Shown here piece by piece: positions 37,975 through 43,885 of a stretch of DNA of 44,364 nt; positions within the stretch are counted from its first letter, which is position 1, and every line of letters starts with the position of its first letter. The stretch comes from Rhodoferax sp. (GTDB lineage: Bacteria; Pseudomonadota; Gammaproteobacteria; Burkholderiales; Burkholderiaceae_C). Under the pieces are notes generated by a model. That model saw nothing but the letters and a program-made list of their open reading frames with translations, did no database searches and was not told where the DNA came from. The stretch is taken from contig NZ_JAMPXE010000009.1 in assembly GCF_023701345.1 (NCBI RefSeq), positions 1 through 44,364 on the forward strand, read 5' to 3'. Both the position numbers and the translations under genes were made by a program.

Positions 37975-38606
37975 GCAACATGGACAACAACCCACGCTAT
38001 GTCAGCGACGTCGCTTTCACACCTGCCGTCAAGGCAATACAAGCCCGAAAAGGGTCTCGCCTTGGCTACTCCCGCATGGAACAACGGGGTTCCTGGGAAA
38101 CGCAGATCACACCGGAACTGAGGGACTTCATCGCTGCGCAAACCAGCATCTACATGGCAACTGCCAATGCCCAAGGGCAGCCCTACATCCAGCATCGTGG
38201 CGGCCCAGCGGGCTTTCTGCGCGTACTGGATGAACACCGGCTGGCCTTTGTGGACTACACAGGAAACAAGCAGTACATCTCGGCCGGCAACCTGTCTGAG
38301 AACCCCAAGGCTCAGCTGTTCTTAATGGACTACGAGCACCGCCAGCGCGTCAAGATATGGGGCGATGCCCAAATCATTGAAGGCGACGAAGCCCTGATTG
38401 CCAAACTCACATCGGTGGGGTACGGGACAAAATCGGAGCAGGTCATCGTCTTCACCGTCAGGGCATGGGACGCCAATTGCCCGCAGCACATACCGGTGCG
38501 CCTGGATGCCGAGAAGGTGAGGTCTGCTTTGGACCAGAGGGACCGGCGTATCCAGACGCTTGAAGCACTGCTCGTGCAGCTTGGTCAGGACGTGCCTGGC
38601 GCATGA
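37971..38606 (+). CDS. Pyridoxamine 5'-phosphate oxidase-like FMN-binding protein
   Basis: A 211-residue split-barrel flavoprotein. The core [34 protein letters not shown] is characteristic of the FMN-binding PNPOx-like group, with the product likely acting as a flavin reductase-type oxidoreductase rather than true PNPOx. GTG 37971 overlaps the upstream stop by four bases; ATG 37980 is the alternative. A C-terminal helix ([17 protein letters not shown]) resembles a short coiled coil. A hairpin follows its stop directly. Confidence 0.88.
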   Translation: MSNMDNNPRYVSDVAFTPAVKAIQARKGSRLGYSRMEQRGSWETQITPELRDFIAAQTSIYMATANAQGQPYIQHRGGPAGFLRVLDEHRLAFVDYTGNKQYISAGNLSENPKAQLFLMDYEHRQRVKIWGDAQIIEGDEALIAKLTSVGYGTKSEQVIVFTVRAWDANCPQHIPVRLDAEKVRSALDQRDRRIQTLEALLVQLGQDVPGA

Positions 38607-38622
38607 CCGGGACGAGTCCCGG
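38607..38622 (+). terminator. Hairpin after the PNPOx-like gene
   Basis: CCGGGAC (38607-38613) and GTCCCGG (38616-38622) pair perfectly around two bases, starting right after the stop codon. There is no strong T-run immediately after it, but an AAATTTT stretch comes 12 bases later. It probably separates this transcript from the next. Confidence 0.45.
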
Positions 38623-38648
38623 CAGCGGCAAAGAAATTTTCATACCAC

Positions 38649-38676
38649 TGTAAGAAATACGCCCGCGGTGGGACTA
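38649..38676 (+). promoter_or_regulatory. Candidate promoter of the cytochrome b561/YedY-like genes
   Basis: TGTAAG (38649-38654) and GGACTA (38671-38676), separated by 16 bases, resemble the GTAA... extracytoplasmic-function sigma factor type and no sigma-70 pair is evident here. The resemblance is loose and unsupported by a second copy in this window. The cytochrome gene begins 74 bases downstream. Confidence 0.25.
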
Positions 38677-38749
38677 ACCCATACAGCGCAAGACCTTAGC
38701 AAAGGTAAAGCGCTGGAAATTTTGTACATGAACCCTGGAGATGCAGAGT

Positions 38750-39346
38750 ATGGATAGCAGCAAAGAGGTCATTCATCCAGCTTGGTTGCGCTTGGCGCAC
38801 TGGCTCAATGCACTGGCCGTCCTCGTATTGGTCACCAGTGGCTGGAAGATTTACAACGCCACTGCATTTCTGGGCTTTACCTTCCCAAAAGTGGTGACCT
38901 TGGGCGGTTGGTTGGGCGGCGCATTGCTGTGGCACTTTGCCGCCATGTGGGTGCTGGCCATCAACGGTACGGCCTATCTGCTGCTCAATGGCGTGACCAA
39001 ACGTCTAGCGACCAAGTTCTTTCCCTTGTCTTTCAAGCCCCTTGTTGACGACATCACCGCAGCCTTGAAAGGTCACCTGGCGCATACGGACCCGCGCCAA
39101 TACAACACGGTGCAGCGATTGGCTTACCTGTTCGTGATGCTGGACAGCGTGCTGTTGGTTCTCTCGGGCCTGGTGCTGTGGAAGTCCGTGCAATTCCCCC
39201 TGCTGCGAACCTTGCTGGATGGCCATGAAGGTGCGCGCCTGGTTCACTTCGCCGCCATGTCGGCCCTGGTGTTCTTTGTCGTGGTGCATCTGGCGATGGT
39301 CATGCTGGTGCCCCGAACATTGATCACCATGGTCCGCGGACATTAG
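38750..39346 (+). CDS. Cytochrome b561-type membrane subunit (YedZ1-like)
   Basis: A 198-residue membrane protein with four or five helices and His residues in the positions of heme ligands: LRLAHWLNAL, LLWHFAAMW, LVHFAAMSALVFFVVVHLAM. It resembles the cytochrome b subunits that feed electrons from quinols to periplasmic oxidoreductases, rather than the shorter MsrQ. ATG 38750 is preferred because GGAG (38737-38740) then has 9-base spacing; the ATG at 38741 would sit against it. The next gene (YedY-like oxidoreductase) starts 12 bases downstream, so the two products probably form one electron-transfer pair. Confidence 0.88.
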   Translation: MDSSKEVIHPAWLRLAHWLNALAVLVLVTSGWKIYNATAFLGFTFPKVVTLGGWLGGALLWHFAAMWVLAINGTAYLLLNGVTKRLATKFFPLSFKPLVDDITAALKGHLAHTDPRQYNTVQRLAYLFVMLDSVLLVLSGLVLWKSVQFPLLRTLLDGHEGARLVHFAAMSALVFFVVVHLAMVMLVPRTLITMVRGH

Positions 39347-39357
39347 GAGCCATTGCC

Positions 39358-40152
39358 ATGGAAATCAAAACACCTGTACGCCTGTCTCTGGATGGCAATG
39401 CGGTTCTGAAAGAGGCGGTAGATCGCTTGGCGCATGCCAACCCTGCCATGGACACCTCCAGGCGCAACTTTCTGCGCCGATCCTTGACCTTGGGTGGCCT
39501 GAGCATGCTCACCGGCTGCACGCTGATCGATGAAGACAGCGCCGAAGCTGCGCTTACCCGTATTTCGCGCCTCAATGATCAGGCACAAGCGTGGCTGTTT
39601 GACCCCAACCGCTTGGCGCCCACCTACCCAGACTCCATGATCACGCGGCCGTTTCCGTTCAACGCGTTCTACAGCGAAGACGAAGTGCGTGAGATTGATG
39701 GCGGCAGCTTCCGTTTGGAAGTTACCGGTTTGGTGGCGGACAAGCGCCAATGGAGCTTGCCCGAGCTGCGTGCCATGCCCCAGATCGACCAGGTGACCCG
39801 TCACATTTGCGTGGAGGGCTGGAGCGCCATTGGCAAATGGGGCGGCGTCTCCTTCGCCAGTTTTCTGCGCCGCGTTGGTGCGGACCTCACGGCAAAGTAT
39901 GTTGGCTTCAAGTGCGCTGACGACTACTTCACCAGCATTGACATGCCCACCGCTCTGCATCCACAGACCACCCTGGCGCTGACCTATGACGGGCAGCCGC
40001 TGCCGCCCAAGTATGGATTCCCCATGAAGCTGCGCATGCCAACCAAGCTGGGCTACAAAAACCCCAAGCACATTCAGGCGATTTTCGTCACCAATACCTA
40101 CCCTGGCGGTTACTGGGAAGACCAAGGGTACAACTGGTTCGGAGGCAGCTGA
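39358..40152 (+). CDS. Tat-exported molybdopterin oxidoreductase, YedY/MsrP-like
   Basis: A 264-residue periplasmic enzyme of the sulfite oxidase fold. The twin-arginine motif SRRNFLRR is at residues 34-41, followed by a hydrophobic stretch with a possible lipobox-like LTGC (C54). The molybdenum-binding Cys lies in VTRHICVEGWSAIGKW (about C151). The end, GYYW-type in family members, is here GYNWFGGS. The known role of YedY/MsrP is reduction of methionine sulfoxide in periplasmic proteins. ATG 39358 has AGGAG at 39345-39349. The partner is likely the cytochrome upstream. Confidence 0.9.
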   Translation: MEIKTPVRLSLDGNAVLKEAVDRLAHANPAMDTSRRNFLRRSLTLGGLSMLTGCTLIDEDSAEAALTRISRLNDQAQAWLFDPNRLAPTYPDSMITRPFPFNAFYSEDEVREIDGGSFRLEVTGLVADKRQWSLPELRAMPQIDQVTRHICVEGWSAIGKWGGVSFASFLRRVGADLTAKYVGFKCADDYFTSIDMPTALHPQTTLALTYDGQPLPPKYGFPMKLRMPTKLGYKNPKHIQAIFVTNTYPGGYWEDQGYNWFGGS

Positions 40153-40223
40153 GGTTCCATCAGCTGGCTCCAAACATCGGCACTATTGCCACTCACATCA
40201 CTCTGTAACTCAAAGGAAAAATC

Positions 40224-40493
40224 ATGAACAAACTGACTACTACCCTCCTGTCCGCCTGCATGCTGCTGGCCACCACCGGCGCCATGGCTGCCGACGAAAT
40301 GATGAAGAAGGACACCATGGGCAAGGATGCCATGTCCAAGGACTGCATGAAGAAGGATTCCATGGGCAAAGACGCCATGGGTAAAGACGCCATGGGTAAA
40401 GACTGCATGAAGAAGGATGAAATGAAGAAGGACGCCATGAAGAAAGATGCGATGGGTAAGGACGGCATGGCCAAGGATGAAATGAAGAAGTAA
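40224..40493 (+). CDS. Periplasmic methionine-rich MXKDX repeat protein (MrpX-like)
   Basis: An 89-residue secreted protein. A signal peptide of about 22 residues ends TGAMA. The mature 67-residue part consists of about twelve five-residue units x-Met-x-Lys-Asp (15-base period in DNA), with 14 Met and two Cys. This is the pentapeptide MXKDX repeat family. In Azospira a comparable methionine-rich peptide (MrpX) is a sacrificial scavenger of hypochlorite, re-reduced by a YedY-type enzyme. Its position after the YedY-like gene supports the same job here. AAAGGAAAA ribosome site precedes ATG 40224. Confidence 0.9.
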   Translation: MNKLTTTLLSACMLLATTGAMAADEMMKKDTMGKDAMSKDCMKKDSMGKDAMGKDAMGKDCMKKDEMKKDAMKKDAMGKDGMAKDEMKK

Positions 40494-40525
40494 AACCCTC
40501 TGGTGGTACCGCCTGCGCTTGCCAC

Positions 40526-40541
40526 GGCCAACTTGTTGGCC
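40526..40541 (+). terminator. Hairpin after the MXKDX gene
   Basis: GGCCAAC (40526-40532) pairs perfectly with GTTGGCC (40535-40541) around two bases, 32 bases downstream of the stop codon. No T-run follows, so termination is uncertain. Confidence 0.4.
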
Positions 40542-40593
40542 ACAGCAATCACAGCGCGGGCGCCGGTTCATCTTCTAAAATTCAATCGCTTCG

Positions 40594-40929
40594 ATGGTAT
40601 ATGTTTCGACTATTTCATCTGCTGGCACTCTCAAGGGTGCGACGGACGGGAAGCCGTCTGTGGCACTGCAGGACAAGCTTTCCAGGTGCATCCAACAGTT
40701 GGGTGACTGGCAAGCGTGCCCATCAAGCAAAACACCAGAGGGAAAGCAGATCATTCAAAACCTGCAAACGCAAATTCGAAGCCTGGAGTCCAGAATCGAA
40801 GGTACCGATAAGGGAGTACAGCCGCAAGCATCCGCCGCGTCTTCCTTTCAAGGACCGACGCAGGTCGTAAATATTTCGCGTGTGACAGGGCTCGGCTTGA
40901 TCGGTCATTTGGTCGATGTGTTCGCCTAG
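40594..40929 (+). CDS. Small FlxA-like coiled-coil protein
   Basis: A 111-residue protein of unknown function. Residues 25-70 read LQDKLSRCIQQLGDWQACPSSKTPEGKQIIQNLQTQIRSLESRIE (shown in pieces: LGDWQACPSSKTPEGK and IIQNLQTQIRSLESRI). The second piece is a short coiled coil and the first resembles FlxA-like proteins of betaproteobacteria. ATG 40594 has no clear ribosome site, so the true start is uncertain. A TAAAAT (40576-40581) sits just upstream. It is 5 bases before the FMN reductase gene. Confidence 0.55.
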   Translation: MVYVSTISSAGTLKGATDGKPSVALQDKLSRCIQQLGDWQACPSSKTPEGKQIIQNLQTQIRSLESRIEGTDKGVQPQASAASSFQGPTQVVNISRVTGLGLIGHLVDVFA

Positions 40930-40934
40930 ACCAG

Positions 40935-41471
40935 ATGGCAAACTTTAACGTGCTGGCCATTTCCGGACGTTTGCGTGCGGCGTCACTAAACACTGCGATG
41001 CTTCGCATGGCGCAATCCTGTGTGCCTCATGGCGTTGGCCTGCACGTATACGAAGAGCTTGGTCAACTGCCGCTTTTCAATCCAGACCTTGAAGGAAACG
41101 AACCGCCCGCAGTCCACCACCTGAGAGCAGCCATTGGTCGCTCCGATGCGTTACTGTTCGCCAGCCCGGAATACGCGCACGGCATCAGTGGTGTCTTGAA
41201 AAACGCTCTCGACTGGATGGTTTCCAGTGGTGTGTTTGTTAGCAAGCCCGTTGCGTTGTGGAACGCCTCACCGGGATTGGCCGCCCTGCGTCAATCCCTT
41301 CATGCAATGTCCGCTCGTCTTGTCTATTCAGCTGATCTTGAACTGCTAATCAAACCCTCAGGACCTACGCCTTCGCAGGTGAATCCCAATCCCACAGCAA
41401 TGCGTGGCGCGTTGGAATCACTCAAGCTTAGCTACACAAGCAACCTTACCCATGGACTCACACAGCAGTAG
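40935..41471 (+). CDS. NAD(P)H-dependent FMN reductase family protein
   Basis: A 178-residue flavodoxin-fold reductase. The phosphate-binding loop SGRLRAASLN near the N-terminus and SPEYAHGISGVLKNALDWM in the middle are the family hallmarks, as in chromate/quinone reductases. It reduces FMN, quinones or metals at the expense of NAD(P)H in the cytoplasm. ATG 40935 is 5 bases after the FlxA-like gene. The last gene of the plus-strand accessory run. Confidence 0.9.
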   Translation: MANFNVLAISGRLRAASLNTAMLRMAQSCVPHGVGLHVYEELGQLPLFNPDLEGNEPPAVHHLRAAIGRSDALLFASPEYAHGISGVLKNALDWMVSSGVFVSKPVALWNASPGLAALRQSLHAMSARLVYSADLELLIKPSGPTPSQVNPNPTAMRGALESLKLSYTSNLTHGLTQQ

Positions 41472-41846
41472 GGCCAGACAGTCGACGCAAATGGATTGAG
41501 GCAGTCGCATGTCGGCCTTTTGGTCTTTCGAGCAAATATCGAATATCCGCTTCACCCAATCGGGAGCACCCGCTATGGGCACGCTGAAGTCCGCCACGAA
41601 CGGCTTCTGACTGGCGTTGAACTGGACTACCTGAAAGCTGCCTGTCGTGGCCGGCGGGAATGGGTCTGCAGGAGTCACCGAGCCAGCCCCGTAGCTGACT
41701 GTCGTGACCGGTGGCTATGGGTCTATGGACTATACCGCGCGGTACCCCTTGCCGCAGCGTTGTTAGTTTTCAAAGATGGGATTCCTGGCTGGCTATGTTT
41801 TGAACTGAGGCAATTGGCCTCGTTCACTACAGGAGCAGAACCATAG
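41472..41846. other. Decayed region with an imperfect 57-base direct repeat
   Basis: No intact gene is recognised. Two similar 38-base segments (41636-41673 and 41693-41730) start AGCTG(C/A)CTGTCGTG and lie 57 bases apart. On the minus strand they translate to PADPFPPATTGS and a stop-interrupted IDP.PPVTTVS, which suggests the remains of a Pro/Thr-rich repeat protein. Short open frames on both strands (about 86 and 116 codons) have no ribosome site or known relatives. Confidence 0.35.
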
Positions 41847-42188
41847 TCATTCAAAAAGAGCCATCAATCGCCCGAGTGCGTCGTCAACAACTTCTGGCGG
41901 GGCTCTTTCGACCTTTTTTGCTTTTCTGGCGACCAGGTCCATCATGCGGCATTTGTTGACCAGGGCCACGCCTTGTGTGCTGCAACCCGTGTTCATGAGC
42001 GACACCGCAAAACCTTCATAACGTGAAAACTCGCCACCTTGCGTGATGGGTGCAACCAGCACATCACCCAGCACATTGAATTCTTTTGTGGTCAAAACGA
42101 GCGCGTAACGGCGCTCCCCTTTCATTTCACGGCCAACGACAGGTTCAAGACTCAAGTGAACAATATCGCCACGCTCAAAGACAGCCAT
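41847..42188 (-). CDS. Toxin, MazF/PemK family (ChpB-like)
   Basis: A 113-residue mRNA interferase that should cleave mRNA at specific sequences. The protein starts MAVFERGDIVHLSLEP, then RRYALVLTTKEFN and VAPITQGGEFSRYEGFAV, followed by VALVNKCRMMDLVARKAKK, closely following E. coli ChpB. Start ATG 42188 overlaps the antitoxin stop (TGATG), while the longer frame to 42227 lies in the antitoxin. The toxin looks full length. Confidence 0.94.
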   Translation of the reverse strand: MAVFERGDIVHLSLEPVVGREMKGERRYALVLTTKEFNVLGDVLVAPITQGGEFSRYEGFAVSLMNTGCSTQGVALVNKCRMMDLVARKAKKVERAPPEVVDDALGRLMALFE

Positions 42189-42445
42189 CAAAAAGCCTCT
42201 TGGCCTGCAGGTTTGGCAGCATCCCACAGCACCATGTCAGCAGGACGGGCCGCGTTCAAATTGCATTGCGCAATCAATTCCGACAGTTTGTATCTACGCT
42301 TTGGTGCCAGCATGATTTTCCCTTCAGCCGTGGTGTCCATCGTCAAACAGACACCAGCCTTCAAACCGAGATCTTTCAAGATAGCAGGGGGAAACACAGC
42401 CCCTGTGCTGTTGCCAAATTTTCTCAGCACAATTTCAACTTGCAT
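42188..42445 (-). CDS. Antitoxin, MazE/AbrB family (ChpS-like)
   Basis: An 85-residue antitoxin with an N-terminal SpoVT/AbrB DNA-binding fold (VLRKFGNSTGAVFPPAILKDLGL) and an acidic or hydrophobic C-terminal tail that would wrap the MazF-like toxin. It probably represses its own operon. Start ATG 42445 is favoured over ATG 42457, since GGGG lies just upstream of the former and nothing resembling a ribosome site precedes the latter. Confidence 0.9.
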   Translation of the reverse strand: MQVEIVLRKFGNSTGAVFPPAILKDLGLKAGVCLTMDTTAEGKIMLAPKRRYKLSELIAQCNLNAARPADMVLWDAAKPAGQEAF

Positions 42446-42482
42446 ATCAGGCCCCATGTAAAACTAAAACCAAGTCGTGCAA

Positions 42483-42524
42483 AGTTTAGATGAAAACGGA
42501 TGAATGTCAAACATTATTTGACAT
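42483..42524 (-). promoter_or_regulatory. Promoter and operator of the mazE-mazF-like operon
   Basis: On the minus strand TTGACA (complement of 42505-42510) is a perfect -35, and TAAACT (complement of 42483-42488) is a weaker -10, spaced 16 bases. A perfect 8-base-arm palindrome ATGTCAAA-CATTA-TTTGACAT (42504-42524) overlaps the -35, suitable as the antitoxin operator. It lies 59 bases before the antitoxin start. Confidence 0.6.
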
Positions 42525-42533
42525 AAAAGCTAA

Positions 42534-42655
42534 CTACCAGTCCACCAGACTCAAGCCCACGCTCAGCAACGTGCGCCGGCGGTTGTAGTCGATCAGCGAG
42601 TCACCGTAGCCACTGAACAACTGGGTGTGAAAACGCAGACCGCTGCGGTTGCCGG
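42534..42655 (-). repeat. Direct repeat, left copy (orphan pldA 3' end)
   Basis: 122 bases identical to 43764-43885. It encodes, on the minus strand, the last 39 residues and stop codon of PldA (ending SVGLSLVDW), with nothing upstream but foreign sequence. The flanking bases differ immediately outside the repeat (A versus G on the left; C versus T on the right). Confidence 0.95.
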
Positions 42656-42736
42656 CTCTTCGGACCATGACAGCGAATGGCAGGCCCTTACTTTTACGAC
42701 TGACAGCAATTGGCACTTCAGAGCCACTGACGATGA

Positions 42737-43159
42737 TCAGCCTGCAAAATACAATGCCACGCGATCGGTGGTCCAAGTTGCTATCCCGGTGCCAAAGAAG
42801 TCGGCATCTTCCGTCCATACGGGGCAAGCAATTGTCATGGCGCACGCAAGCACAGGCCAGTCATCGGCATCACGTATGGAAATCCTTTGCAGCGCCTGCG
42901 TTTGCAGTCCTGCATAAACACCCAGCTCCAGCGGCCGGACGATTGATTCCAGTGCGTCCAACACCGTCATCGCCGAGTCGCTATTCATACCTCTTTTTTC
43001 CAGCAGCGCAGGGAGATACTTTCGGGCGTCAGCGTACGCAACATCGGGCGCGAAGAATTGAACCGCCTCTGCATTGGCAACAATGAGTTCTCGCACCCGC
43101 TTGCCCAACACTGCCCGAATCAGGATGTTGGCATCCAGAACGATCGCTTTGTTGCTCAT
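42737..43159 (-). CDS. PIN-domain toxin
   Basis: A 140-residue PIN-domain ribonuclease-type toxin. The acidic residues of the metal site are visible: D9 in IVLDANILI, the Asp-rich RDADDWPVLACA and the C-terminal WTEDADFF. PIN toxins usually cleave tRNA or rRNA. The ATG at 43159 overlaps the antitoxin stop by four bases (ATGA), a normal VapBC-like layout. The C-terminal part ends FAG at 42737, intact. Confidence 0.88.
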   Translation of the reverse strand: MSNKAIVLDANILIRAVLGKRVRELIVANAEAVQFFAPDVAYADARKYLPALLEKRGMNSDSAMTVLDALESIVRPLELGVYAGLQTQALQRISIRDADDWPVLACAMTIACPVWTEDADFFGTGIATWTTDRVALYFAG

Positions 43160-43440
43160 GCCATCACTGCTACAGGCTTTTTGGACTTGCTTGCCCGTTT
43201 GCGGGCGGTTTTGAATTCGGCGACCACGGCGTCCACATCAACGCTCTTCGCTGCAAGCAAGCGGTCCAAAGTCTTGCTGGCCTTCTTCAATGACGCGATG
43301 TCTGCCTCGACCTGGCCGTGGGTCGGTATGAAATAACCAATGGTTTGCCCATGGCGCGTCACGGCGACCGGCGAGCTCGACGCAATGAACTCGGCCATGC
43401 CGGCACGAAATTCCCGAATACCTACTTTGGTAGCTTCCAT
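43156..43440 (-). CDS. Antitoxin, Phd/YefM family
   Basis: A 94-residue antitoxin. The family core reads VGIREFRAGMAEFIASSSPV and VTRHGQTIGYFIP. A basic C-terminal tail (ARKRASKSKKP) likely contacts the PIN toxin or DNA. Start ATG 43440 is chosen because the motif begins here; the frame runs further upstream to 43524 across the promoter. Pairing a Phd antitoxin with a PIN toxin is common in proteobacteria. Confidence 0.88.
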   Translation of the reverse strand: MEATKVGIREFRAGMAEFIASSSPVAVTRHGQTIGYFIPTHGQVEADIASLKKASKTLDRLLAAKSVDVDAVVAEFKTARKRASKSKKPVAVMA

Positions 43441-43473
43441 TACCTGTCCCTTCGGTTTAAAACTAACTTGTGA

Positions 43474-43487
43474 ATCATAGTGTACAC
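43474..43487 (-). promoter_or_regulatory. Candidate -10 and operator of the Phd-PIN operon
   Basis: TATGAT (complement of 43474-43479) is a good -10, next to the perfect palindrome GTGTACAC (43480-43487). The -35 at the expected distance is poor. The antitoxin start is 33 bases downstream. Confidence 0.4.
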
Positions 43488-43541
43488 AAAAAGGGCAAAA
43501 AGAGCATAGCGGCAAGCCCTTCACTTTTAAGGAGATTCGTC

Positions 43542-43763
43542 ATGGATAACACTGCCAGCCAGACCAGTCGGCCACTCCAGTTCGAGATGACTGAGCAGAC
43601 CCGCACAGCAGTCGCCGACTGGATAAAGATGCGAAACCTTCACTCGGAAGACTATCTGTTTCCGAGCCGCGTACACAGGTCCCCATATCCGGGCACCCGC
43701 CAGTACCCACGGATCGTGGACGGCTGGGTGAAGTACGTCGGCCTTGACCCTTGCGCCTACCCG
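43542..43763 (+). pseudogene. Tyrosine integrase fragment
   Basis: About 74 residues in frame from ATG 43542 (AAGGAG at 43529-43534): SRPLQFEMTEQTRTAVADWI, DYLFPSRVHRSPYPGTRQY and VDGWVKYVGLDPCAYP. These match the start of the short tyrosine-recombinase proteins found next to gene cassettes and phage remnants, which continue with a catalytic THTMRRTKA segment. Here the frame runs into the pldA duplication at 43764, so the catalytic Arg-His-Arg-Tyr half is absent. It is not functional. Confidence 0.85.
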
Positions 43764-43885
43764 CTACCAGTCCACCAGACTCAAGCCCACGCTCAGCAAC
43801 GTGCGCCGGCGGTTGTAGTCGATCAGCGAGTCACCGTAGCCACTGAACAACTGGGTGTGAAAACGCAGACCGCTGCGGTTGCCGG
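43764..43885 (-). repeat. Direct repeat, right copy (native pldA 3' end)
   Basis: The copy that belongs to the intact pldA reading frame. It is identical to 42534-42655 over 122 bases, which points to a recent or conversion-maintained duplication. Confidence 0.95.

Larger units (their letters stand above)
42534..43885. mobile_element. Remnant of an insertion flanked by pldA 3'-end duplications
   Basis: Two identical 122-base copies of the 3' end of pldA enclose a Phd-PIN toxin-antitoxin pair and a tyrosine-integrase fragment, a 1108-base interval. The arrangement resembles an integrative element that used the end of pldA as attachment site, or a cassette captured by duplication. The integrase is truncated exactly at the right repeat, so any element is now defective. 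Confidence 0.55.

Noticed and set aside
40224-40493. Tandem 15-base DNA repeat as a CRISPR-like array or satellite
   Set aside because: The units are in-frame pentapeptides with no unique spacers, and the product has a signal peptide, so it is a coding repeat.
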